Shown here in pieces: positions 47,188-55,125 of a stretch of 64,000 bases of DNA. Numbering within the stretch: position 1 is the stretch's first letter; each line of letters starts with the position of its first letter. The notes beneath the pieces are model-generated. The model was given only the letters and a program-made list of their open reading frames with translations. It had not been told where the DNA came from and did not search any database. Position numbers and translations under genes: made by a program. This DNA is from Caldithrix abyssi DSM 13497 (GTDB taxonomy: Bacteria > Calditrichota > Calditrichia > Calditrichales > Calditrichaceae), in assembly GCF_001886815.1 (NCBI RefSeq), contig NZ_CP018099.1, positions 3,966,501-4,030,500 of the forward strand. The letters run 5' to 3'.

Positions 47188-48122
47188 TGTTTGTTTTAAA
47201 ACCCATCCCCCCGGCCCCCTTCCCTTTAAAAAAAGGAAGGGGGAGTTATGAGTTCGCCCCAAAAAGCGCGACATGTCATTTCGAACGAAGTGAGAAATCT
47301 TTTAACTCAAATAAAAAACGATTTAGCTTTTATGGGGGATGTTTTTAAAGCTGTAATTTACGCGCCTTTTACATTGGGATGTGTGTTGTTGTTTTAAAAC
47401 CCATCCCCCCTGCCCCCTTCCCTTTGAAAAAAGGAAGGGGGAGTTATGAGTTCGCCCCAAAAAGCGCGACATGTCATTTCGAACGAAGTGAGAAATCTTT
47501 TAACTCAAATAAAAAACGATTTAGCTTTTATTGTGGATGTTTTTAAAGCTGTAATTTACGCGCCTTTTACATTGGGATGAATGTTGTTGTTTTAAAACCC
47601 ATCCCCCCGGCCCCCTTCCCTTTGAAAAAAGGGAAGGGGGAGTTATGAGTTCGCCCAAAAAAGCGCGACATGTCATTTTGAACGAAGTGAGAAATCTTTT
47701 AACTCAAATAAAAAACGATTTAGCTTTTATGGGGGATGTTTTTAAAGCTGTAATTTACGCGCCTTTTACATTGGGATGAATGTTGTTGTTTTAAAACCCA
47801 TCCCCCCGCCCCCCTTCCCTTTAAAAAAAGGAAGGGGGAGTTATGAGTTCGCCCCAAAAAGCGGGACATGTCATTTCGAACGAAGTGAGAAATCTTTTAA
47901 CTCAAATAAAAAACGATTTAGCTTTTATGGGGGATGTTTTTAAAGCTGTAATTTACGCGCCTTTTACATTGGGATGTGTGCTTTTGTTTTAAAACCCATC
48001 CCCCCGGCCCCCTTCCCTTTAAAAAAAGGAAGGGGGAGTTATGAGTTCGTCCCAAAAAGCGCGACATGTCATTTCGAACGAAGTGAGAAATCTTTTAACT
48101 CCAATAAAAAACGATTTAGCTC
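47188..48122 (+). repeat. Tandem repeat, 198-bp unit, five copies
   Basis: The landmark 'AAAACCCATCCCCCC' recurs with spacings of 198, 198, 199 and 198 bases (CCC at 47202, 47400, 47598, 47797, 47995). Each unit contains a hairpin, 'CCCCCTTCC' ... 'GGAAGGGGG', then the block 'ATTTCGAACGAAGTGAGAA', and 'TTTAAAGCTGTAATTTACGC'. Copies are nearly identical. The fifth stops after 'AACGATTTAGCT'. No coding frame is conserved. Confidence 0.95.
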
Positions 48123-48167
48123 TAAAAAGCAGGATTTGTCATCCGGGCCTGTTAAGCTTGCCCTGTC

Positions 48168-48275
48168 ATTCAGACCCCGCCCTTGAGGAAGAAGACGCGC
48201 AATTTGTTTTTAAAGAGTTCCTGGGACTGACTCGAAAGTTGTAATTCATGCTCTTTTTTCCATTGGCGTGTTTTT
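48168..48275 (+). repeat. Right flanking repeat of the 198-bp array
   Basis: Diverged direct copy of 47036-47140. Confidence 0.75.
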
Positions 48276-48316
48276 TTCGAATTCCTGTTCAGCACCTATT
48301 CTATAAAAAGAAAGGG

Positions 48317-48741
48317 ATACTTCCTCTGGAGGATCTAGTCCCGCCCGGGCCGGATTTGAAAATTTTTGTGCTGCTGGATTGGTTGAATAGTTAATTAGTT
48401 GAATGGTTGAATGGTTGAATGGTTGAATGGTCGCCGACTGTCATTCCTTTTCTCGCCTTTGCAAGAAACTGGCCAGCGAATAAATCACTTACATCGTTGG
48501 AAATAACCCCTAACGCTCAACTTCCCACTCTCCCAGACTCTTTATCTTGGAAAGGCGTGAGGGCAATTGAAACTATTTTTAATTTAAAATAGTTTTTCCG
48601 CCTTTGTGACTTCTCTGAGCTCTCTGTGGTCGCTTAAAATAATTTTTTTAATCCTTTTCTGCGATTATTGGCGTAATCTGCGAGAAAATTACCTTGCGCA
48701 CGTTGCAGTTGATTTTGGCTGCGGCTATGCTGCCTTAGACT
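48317..48741 (+). repeat. Dispersed mosaic repeat, long copy
   Basis: The most complete copy: 'GATACTTCCTCTGGAGGATC', 'TGCTGCTGGATTGGTTGAAT', a GGTTGAAT minisatellite (48382-48432), 'CTCCCAGACTCTTTATCTTG', 'GACTTCTCTGAGCTCTCTG', 'TTATTGGCGTAATCTGCGAG' and 'GCGGCTATGCTGCCTTAG'. Confidence 0.85.
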
Positions 48742-48861
48742 TTGCTTTGTAAAATCTAATTTCTAAATATTCATCTACTCCAGCTTTTGGGAAAGCCCCG
48801 GAAATGAAAAAGACATTTTTTAGAGCGCGCTCATAACAAATTCGCTTTGCATTGTTTAGCA

Positions 48862-48897
48862 TTCTCCCTTAAACTAAGCGCTAAAAATAAGGGAGAA
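48862..48897 (+). promoter_or_regulatory. Hairpin that sequesters the crcB ribosome-binding site
   Basis: Perfect 10-bp stem TTCTCCCTTA (48862-48871) / TAAGGGAGAA (48888-48897) with a 16-base loop that itself contains the palindrome AGCGCT. The 3' arm carries GGGAG, the only Shine-Dalgarno candidate before the crcB ATG at 48909. It does not match the known fluoride riboswitch consensus. Confidence 0.5.
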
Positions 48898-48908
48898 GAT
48901 AAACGATC

Positions 48909-49286
48909 ATGACTCGATTACTATTGATTGGAAGCGGAGGATTCCTTGGCGCGGTTTCACGATACCTGCTGAGCGGTCTGGTGTATCGATTAGTCCGGGA
49001 TCCATGGTTTCCTTATGGAACGCTGGCGGTTAATCTTATCGGCTGTTTGATCATCGGTTTTTTAAATGGATTGATCGAAATGCGCCATATTCTTTCGCCG
49101 GATACGCGCGCTTTATTGCTGATTGGTTTTCTGGGCAGCTTTACCACATTTTCCACTTTTGCGTTTGAAAGTTTTTCGCTGGCCCGCGACAGCCAGTTCA
49201 TGAGCACGTTTTTAAATCTCATTTTGCATATTGTACCCGGCGTTTTGTTTGTGTGGTTAGGGTATTCTCTTGCTAAAACGTTATAG
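48909..49286 (+). CDS. crcB: Fluoride channel CrcB/FluC
   Basis: 125 aa with four TM helices. The family signature 'GSFTTFSTFAFES' and the pore region 'PYGTLAVNLIGCLIIGFLNG' are present. FluC proteins form dual-topology dimers that export F- passively from the cytoplasm. The ATG at 48909 has GGGAG upstream inside a hairpin. The gene is followed after 11 bases by a DUF190 gene, a common pair. Confidence 0.95.
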   Translation: MTRLLLIGSGGFLGAVSRYLLSGLVYRLVRDPWFPYGTLAVNLIGCLIIGFLNGLIEMRHILSPDTRALLLIGFLGSFTTFSTFAFESFSLARDSQFMSTFLNLILHIVPGVLFVWLGYSLAKTL

Positions 49287-49297
49287 GAGGTTACACC

Positions 49298-49639
49298 ATG
49301 ATGCTTCCGGAAAAAGGGCATTTATTGCGTATCTTCATTGGCGAAGACGACCGCCATGAGGGCAAACCGCTTTACGAATGGATTGTGCACAAGGCGCGTG
49401 AAGCGGGGCTTGCCGGCGCAACTGTTCTGCGTGGTCTCGAAGGATTTGGGGCGCACAGTCGTCTGCATACCGCCAAATTCCTGCGTCTTTCTGAAGACTT
49501 GCCGATTATTATTGAAATTGTAGATACGCTGGACAAAATTGAAGCTTTTTTGCCGATTATTGACGGCGCCATTGAAGAGGGCCTGGCCACGATTGAAAAG
49601 GTGGAAATCCGATTTTATCGAAGCGGGAAAAAGCGTTGA
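49298..49639 (+). CDS. DUF190 family protein (PII-like fold)
   Basis: 113 aa with AGGAGG before the ATG. The sequence 'LRIFIGEDDRHEGKPLYEWI' then 'GLAGATVLRGLEGFGAHSRL' is the DUF190 signature; the family has a ferredoxin/PII-like trimeric fold and usually sits next to crcB. It may sense nucleotide or modulate the channel, but no function is proven. Translated with crcB. Confidence 0.93.
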   Translation: MMLPEKGHLLRIFIGEDDRHEGKPLYEWIVHKAREAGLAGATVLRGLEGFGAHSRLHTAKFLRLSEDLPIIIEIVDTLDKIEAFLPIIDGAIEEGLATIEKVEIRFYRSGKKR

Positions 49640-49785
49640 TTGACGAAGACATAAAAATTGGAGAAGGAGGGGAAATAATAAACTTTTAAATAAAGAACTT
49701 GCGTATTTTTTCTCGCTGATTTCGCTAATTCACGCAGATTTCTTTTCTATTTTTTTTATCTGCGTGATCCTTTTTGCTTTCAAGC

Positions 49786-50616
49786 CTAATAGCCGTCTTC
49801 ATAATAGTCCGGGATGGCCGTAAAGATAAATATGAATCGTTCCAGCATTTCACCCATGATCAGAAAGAACACGCTGATAGCGATTACATTTTCTTTAGAC
49901 CAGGCCTGATACAAACAAAAGATCAAAGGAATGAAGATGCCGATCACCATCCTCGCGCCAAAAACAAAACCATAATTTATCAGGATTAAACGAACGGTTT
50001 GTCTGGTTTCCGGGCGAATCATATTCAGCGCCTTAAACCTTCCAAATATAGAGAACAGTTCCAGAGCAATGAGCGAGCAAATCCACCATTCCAGATCATA
50101 CACATGAAAAATAAACACCCAGGCGGCAAACATAAACTTGGCCACGCCAAAACCCATGTTGAGCGTCGTGAAAAAGTTTTGCCAGGCCGGAAATCCATAC
50201 TCGGTAATATATTTTTGAAACTGATAGAACAGAAAGACCATCCCAAAGGCCAGAAATAATTCAATGAATTTCAGATGAAAATTGATTTTGTTCAGGAAAT
50301 AGAGCGCATACATCACCGCCAGCGTTAGCAAGAAATAATAGCTGGTGATACGCGTTTTTTGAAACCAACGAGGGAGTTCTTCTACCTTTTTTAAGGCCAC
50401 AAATAGAAACACCAACGGCAGCATGATCATCGTAGCAATGCCGGCAAAGAGAATAAAGGTGTCATAATACTGCGCTTGAAAGTGAGCGCCAGGATGAACA
50501 TTGATTTTGTTGTAATAATACAAAAATCCGGCCAAATATCCGCCCAGTCCGCTTTCAAAGGCCATGGCGTACAAATACAACCACTGTCTGGTTAGGGTTT
50601 CATGTGATAATCTCAT
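49786..50616 (-). CDS. Polytopic membrane protein, DmsC/NrfD-like
   Basis: 276 aa with AAGGAG before ATG 50616. About eight TM helices. The C-terminal helices 'FGARMVIGIFIPLIF' and 'GEMLERFIFIFTAIPDYYEDG' resemble the membrane-anchor subunits of DMSO-reductase-type enzymes (DmsC/NrfD), which bind quinol. However, no molybdopterin or Fe-S partner gene is adjacent, so it is an orphan. Alternative: an unrelated 8-TM protein. Confidence is moderate for the family. Confidence 0.6.
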   Translation of the reverse strand: MRLSHETLTRQWLYLYAMAFESGLGGYLAGFLYYYNKINVHPGAHFQAQYYDTFILFAGIATMIMLPLVFLFVALKKVEELPRWFQKTRITSYYFLLTLAVMYALYFLNKINFHLKFIELFLAFGMVFLFYQFQKYITEYGFPAWQNFFTTLNMGFGVAKFMFAAWVFIFHVYDLEWWICSLIALELFSIFGRFKALNMIRPETRQTVRLILINYGFVFGARMVIGIFIPLIFCLYQAWSKENVIAISVFFLIMGEMLERFIFIFTAIPDYYEDGY

Positions 50617-50744
50617 AAAACTCCTTAAAAAAATTCATGTCCAGATACAGGCGTTCTTACAGATTAAATAAACGGAATTAAAATACAAAATTTTAGGATG
50701 AGATGAAAATTCGGTTATATGCTATCCTTTCCAGCCTCAACTGC

Positions 50745-51030
50745 CATTCCCGCGAAAGCGGGAATCCCTTTCACACTACCACGTCATTCCCGCGAAAGCA
50801 GGAATCCCACCCATCCTCCAGGGGATTCCGGCTCTCGCTGCCGCTCGGCCGCAATGACACCGAACAGTCATTCCCGCGCAAGCGGGAATCCCTCTCACCT
50901 TTCCAAGTCATTCCTGCGAAAGCAGGAATCCCACCCATCCTCCAAGGGATTCCGGCTCTCGCTGCCGCTCGGCCGGAATGACACCGGACAGTCATTCCCG
51001 CGCAAGCGGGAATCCCTCTCCTATACAACC
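50745..51030. repeat. REP-like hairpin array, left block (124-bp unit)
   Basis: Hairpin A 'CATTCCCGCGAAAGCGGGAAT' is split by one base per arm and recurs at 50745, 50869 and 50993, exactly 124 bases apart. Between them lies hairpin B, 'GGATTCCGGCTCTCGCTGCC' ... 'GGCCGGAATGAC', plus a spacer 'CCCACCCATCCTCC'. Two full units and a final hairpin A precede the GIY-YIG gene. This is not CRISPR: the spacers are not unique. Confidence 0.92.
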
Positions 51031-51339
51031 TTCCCCATCCTTCCCTCCCAGCAAATCATAATACAAATCCTTCCACTCCGGATTCATCCCTTCTATCAAT
51101 TCAATTTTCCAGGCACGTTTCCATTTTTTAATTCTCTTTTCACGAATAATAGCGCTCATAGGATCGTGATGAATTTCGTAATAGACTAGCTTATCAACAT
51201 TATATTTTTTTGTAAATCCATCTATAAGTTTGTGTTTATGTTGGTAGGTACGTCTTATTAAATTATTGGTAAAGCCTGTGTAAAGAACGCCATGTGGTTT
51301 ATTGGTCATGATGTAAACATAATAATTTTTCAAGGCCAT
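50992..51339 (-). CDS. GIY-YIG single-domain endonuclease
   Basis: 115 aa. The motif set 'YYVYIMTNKPHGVLYTGFT' and 'LIRRTYQHK' matches the GIY-YIG nuclease fold (UPF0213-type, GIY as VYI, YIG as YTG), with the downstream 'REKRIKKWKRAWKIELI' typical of the single-domain family. The last ~9 residues (GEGFPLARE) and the stop codon are encoded by hairpin A of the flanking array, so the gene and the repeat are physically joined. No clear ribosome-binding site. REP-like blocks sit on both sides (50745-51030 and 51370-51617). Confidence 0.88.
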   Translation of the reverse strand: MALKNYYVYIMTNKPHGVLYTGFTNNLIRRTYQHKHKLIDGFTKKYNVDKLVYYEIHHDPMSAIIREKRIKKWKRAWKIELIEGMNPEWKDLYYDLLGGKDGEGCIGEGFPLARE

Positions 51340-51369
51340 TTTTCGTTATTTCATTACACTTGACAACTT

Positions 51370-51617
51370 CACACCATTTTCCCGCGAAAGCGGAAATTCC
51401 TTTCACACTTTCACGTCATTCCTGCGCAAGCCGGAATCCCACCCATCCTCAAGGGGATTCCGGCTCTCGCTGGCGCTCGGCCGGAATGACACCGGACAGT
51501 CATTCCCCCGAAAACAGGAATCCCTTTCACACTTCCACGCCATTCCCGCGAAAGCAGGAATCCCACCCATCCTCCAGGGGATTCCGGCTCTCGCTGCCGC
51601 TCGGCCGGAATGATACC
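51370..51617. repeat. REP-like hairpin array, right block
   Basis: Two more A+B units in the same orientation as the left block (A at ~51372 and ~51501), somewhat more diverged (TTTTCCCGCGAAAGCGGAAA). The array ends two bases before the stop codon of the Lamin-tail gene's C-terminal fragment. Confidence 0.88.
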
Positions 51618-52103
51618 TTTATTTTACCATGCAAACCTTTATGCTTTGTTGAACATCCCTGGCCCGCAGTACCACAAAGTAAATGCCCGCCGGCAAAGGC
51701 TGCCCCGCGTCGCTGACGCCGTCCCACTGCAGACGATATTGCGCGTTGCCCGTCAATGCGCCGCTAAACAACGTGCGAACTTTTTGGCCCTGTATATCGA
51801 AGATGTTGATGGACAGATTAGCCTCGCCTTGCTCAAGCTGCGGTACGTCAAATGTAATGGTGGTGGAAGGATTGAAGGGATTGGGTTGATTGGGATAAAG
51901 CCGGAAGTTTTTAATCACCGATGTCGAAACAGCGGCATTTAGATCGCCCTGCGTAACCTGAACTTTAATCGGCCCGCGGAACGTGCGCTGACCTTTTAAA
52001 TCCACATCGGCCAATTTGTAATAGTAAGCTTGACCGGCGGCGACAGAATAATCCTCATACTGATAGTCGTGCGCATGGCTGCTGTTGATCTGTCCCTTTA
52101 AAG

Positions 52104-53809
52104 AGGCTGTTGCAAATTCAGTTTGAGTAAAATTCAAAAAATTTGTAAATTCTGGGCGACAGATAAAACAAGTAATAACAAAGGAATTCCATGAGTTTTA
52201 TTACTTATAATCGCTCACAAATGAATCTCTTTGGCTATAGTGTGGAAGATTTTGCCAGAGACGATCCAAAGAGTCGATTTGTAGTGGAGTTGGTTTCGCG
52301 CCTTGATTTAAGTGCACTTTATTCCCGTTATAGTTCACAAGGCGGTGATTCTTATGCCCCAGACATGATGCTTGCCTTATGGTTTTATGCTTATAGTAAC
52401 GGCATTACCAGCACCCGTAAGCTGGAGGAATTGTGTAAATATGATACGCGCTACATTTATATCACTGGGAATCAGCATCCGGATCATAGTACATTAAGTC
52501 GTTTTCGCAAGGCACATTTGGATTTATTAGACCAATATTTTGTAGAGATACTTTTAATTGCCCAGGCCGAAGGCATAAGTAGTTTCAACCAGATAGCCAT
52601 AGATGGCACGAAAATCAAAGCGCACAGCAGTAAGCGTCATGGCTACACTGAGGATCAATTAGACAAACGTATAGAGAAGTTAAGAGCAGAGATCAAGCAA
52701 TACATGCAGCGCTGTAATTTTGTAGAACAGGGGGCCACGGATGAATTAGATTTAGAAACTCTTCGAGCGGAGAAAGAACGGCTTGAGCGCTTAGAGAAAG
52801 AGATATTAGAACGTAAAGCCCAATTGAAAGAGCGTAAGAAACAGCTCAAATCAGAACACCGTTCAAGACATCAAATAAATGTAAAAGAGCCGGATGCCCG
52901 CATGATGCCTTCGGTGGATGGACCGGGCTATAACGCACAATTAGGCGTAGATATGTCCAGTCATTTAATAGTAGCTCATGAAGTCGTAAGCCAGCCCAAC
53001 GACCAGGGTCAATTCATACCGATTCAAGAACAAGTAGAGAAGAATCTTGGTTCAGATGATAAGCGATCTTACACGGCCGATTCCGGTTATCACAATAGCA
53101 CAGACCTAAAAGAATTGGAAGAAAAGCAGATTGATGCCGTAATAGCCGATCCCCAGTTATCCAATCGTTCGATAAAGGAGACACCAACCTCCAAGGAAGA
53201 ATTGCAAAAAGAAGAAAGAAAACTAAAACGAAGTGATTTTGTGTATCATGAACAGGGAGATTACTATGAATGTCCGACGGGTAAGAAGCTTTTTCCAGTT
53301 GAGAGGAATAGCGAACGGATCGTATATCGTTCCAATGATTGTCAGGACTGTCCCTTAATTAATTTATGTATTTCCAGTAAAAAGAAAGTTAAGCAAATCC
53401 ATCGTTCAGTTAATGAGAGTTATTGCGAACGTATGGCGAAAAAGTTACAAACTTCAGCGGCGCAGGAACGACTAAAGAAGCGTTCGGTGACAGTTGAACC
53501 TGTTTTTGGTAACTTGAAGCATAATTTAGGCTATCGTGGATTTTCCTTATCTGGTCTTAATAATGTTCGTAGTGAATTTACGTTAATGTGTATTGGGCAT
53601 AATATTAATGTTCTATTTAAAAATATGTTAGGGAAACGTTTAGCAGCGTTTATAACAGCATCACAAGAAAAAGATGATCTATTAATTTTATTTTCAAAGA
53701 ATATTTTGGCGTTTTTAATTCTATATTTTGCCCAACGCTTAAGAATGAGAAAAAATTATCAATATCGGAGAATATAAGCATTAATTCCTCCCCCCCATGC
53801 AACAGCCTC
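52104..53809 (+). mobile_element. IS1182-type insertion sequence, copy 2
   Basis: 1706 bp with the same ends as copy 1. The flanking 5-bp direct repeat is TAAAG (52099-52103 and 53810-53814). It is inserted in the coding part of the secreted Lamin-tail protein, antisense to it. Confidence 0.96.
52191..53777 (+). CDS. IS1182-family transposase (copy 2)
   Basis: 528 aa, protein identical to the transposase at 9371. By eye about nine base differences exist between the two copies and all are silent, four or five of them clustered near 52920-53000. Intact, with the same DDE residues, D138, D297 and E436. Probably active. Confidence 0.95.
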   Translation: MSFITYNRSQMNLFGYSVEDFARDDPKSRFVVELVSRLDLSALYSRYSSQGGDSYAPDMMLALWFYAYSNGITSTRKLEELCKYDTRYIYITGNQHPDHSTLSRFRKAHLDLLDQYFVEILLIAQAEGISSFNQIAIDGTKIKAHSSKRHGYTEDQLDKRIEKLRAEIKQYMQRCNFVEQGATDELDLETLRAEKERLERLEKEILERKAQLKERKKQLKSEHRSRHQINVKEPDARMMPSVDGPGYNAQLGVDMSSHLIVAHEVVSQPNDQGQFIPIQEQVEKNLGSDDKRSYTADSGYHNSTDLKELEEKQIDAVIADPQLSNRSIKETPTSKEELQKEERKLKRSDFVYHEQGDYYECPTGKKLFPVERNSERIVYRSNDCQDCPLINLCISSKKKVKQIHRSVNESYCERMAKKLQTSAAQERLKKRSVTVEPVFGNLKHNLGYRGFSLSGLNNVRSEFTLMCIGHNINVLFKNMLGKRLAAFITASQEKDDLLILFSKNILAFLILYFAQRLRMRKNYQYRRI

Positions 53810-54682
53810 TAAAGCGGGATTGCTGCGATAGCTGTCGAGTAGTTGAAAGCCCGTAGAGGACATTAACGAACGATAGATTTCGAACCCCAGGTTTTCCACT
53901 TCGCTTTCTGTGCGCCACTGAAGAAGCACATGGCCATGCTGTACAACGGCCCGGAAGGAAGAGAGGGTAACGGGGAGGGATTGGTCGAGGCCATATTTTC
54001 TACCAGGAGAGGCTTGCGGATCAGTAAGAGTTACCGTGTGATCAACAGACCAGTCAACAGTACCCGTTATGGTCGGGTGGAAAGACCAGCTCCCGCTATA
54101 ATCCGGATTACGTGATTGTGACTGGCCGGCTATCCAGCTATTAGATATTGTAACTTCCGTACCTACTAAAGTTGCACCGGTGGTAAAATCAGCGGGTAAA
54201 ACTCCTGTGCCCCATTTGACACTAATATACAGCCCATTGGTATTCTTTAACCCGATGACATCGTCACTATTACTTAACCTTATACCAGCTGGAGTTGATG
54301 TAACAAGGTTTCCGCTACCAGGATTGAAATTCGATACATCCGCTCCATACATATAAACGACAATAGACTTTCCCGGGTTAATTGAAGTTGGATCAGGGAA
54401 AATAAGATAGGTAGTTGTATTATCCGATAAAGTCCACCCCCCTATGTTTATTGTTTGATCCGATGAATTAACTATCTCTACAAACTCATCTTTGTCGCTT
54501 GTGGAGCTTATGATTCCATCTGCATTGTAATCAAACGCTGAGCCATTTGCACAAATTTCATTTAGGGTGATTCCTGACGTATAGGTTGTTACATTATCAT
54601 TTCTTAAATAACCCTGAGCAAATAATAAAGAATTGAAAAAAATAATACACACCAATATTTTTAAAATAACTAAATAACGCAT

Positions 54683-55125
54683 AACTCCTCCCCATATTTA
54701 AAATTGGCTCTATGTAGGGATAAAACTTTCTGCCCTAATATAAAAACTTTCCATGCCATAATCCAATGGTTTTTTTAGATTTTTGTTAACATTTTTTTTG
54801 ATTTATGTTGATTTTTAAAGGCAGGAGAAGGAGGGGAGTAGAGTGTAAGAGTATAAGGGTGTAAGAGTTGAAGAGTAATATCGTGAAACCTGTGAAATAT
54901 TAATTTTTATAAAAAACTCACCTCCTGCTTCCCGCTTCATGCTCTGTGAGTCTTTGGAAAAGAAAGTGGGACTTAATTACTTGATAAAACATAAGTTGAC
55001 TTTCTTAGGGGATGAGTTAGAAAATTTATCAAAACATGAAAAAAGTTTAAAGTTCTCTAATTTTTCTGATTTTTTCAAAGGTTTCATAGTGTTTAAATGA
55101 TGATGGGATTGGACGGTTTTCCGGT
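54683..55125. other. Intergenic region with a degenerate GTGTAAGAGT-like minisatellite
   Basis: 443 bases. Near 54838-54875 short repeats of 'GTGTAAGAGT' / 'GTATAAGGGT' occur, like the 'GTAAGAGTTG' strings near 17943 and 40003. Otherwise AT-rich with no gene seen. Confidence 0.5.

Larger units (their letters stand above)
51619..54682 (-). pseudogene. Secreted Lamin-tail-domain protein with NPFNPST-type sorting tail, split by an IS
   Basis: The 5' part (53810-54682) starts at ATG 54682 with GGGGAGGAG and a signal peptide ending at 'SLLFAQ'. A Lamin-tail domain (LNEICANGSAFDYNADG, IVNSSDQTINIGGWTLSD) is followed by a linker and the 'VTLSSFRAVVQ..VLLQWRT' module. The 3' part (51619-52103) encodes 'DYQYEDYSVAAGQAYYYKLA' and the tail 'FRLYPNQPNPFNPSTTITF', a FlgD/T9SS-like C-terminal domain. 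The IS1182-type element at 52104-53809 separates them. Removing it plus one copy of the 5-bp duplication restores '...SNPAL-KGQINSS...' in frame (450 aa). The original protein was exported and probably cell-surface attached. The present 5' fragment reads a few residues into the IS and loses the sorting tail. Confidence 0.93.

Noticed and set aside
47188-48122. CRISPR array
   Set aside because: The 198-bp units are repeated whole, with no short repeat plus unique spacer pattern, and no cas gene is nearby. The same applies to the 124-bp units at 50745.
48780-48908. Known fluoride riboswitch before crcB
   Set aside because: The conserved GGNGAUGG...CUGAUGRYUCC-type pattern is not found; only a simple hairpin is.
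50719-51189. Open frames of up to 156 codons across the hairpin array
   Set aside because: Produced by the repeat (period 124, translated in rotating frames) and overlapping the real nuclease gene.
9284-53809. A composite transposon formed by the two IS1182-type copies
   Set aside because: Each copy has its own different 5-bp target duplication (CCTGG and TAAAG), so they inserted independently; the 41 kb between them is ordinary chromosome.
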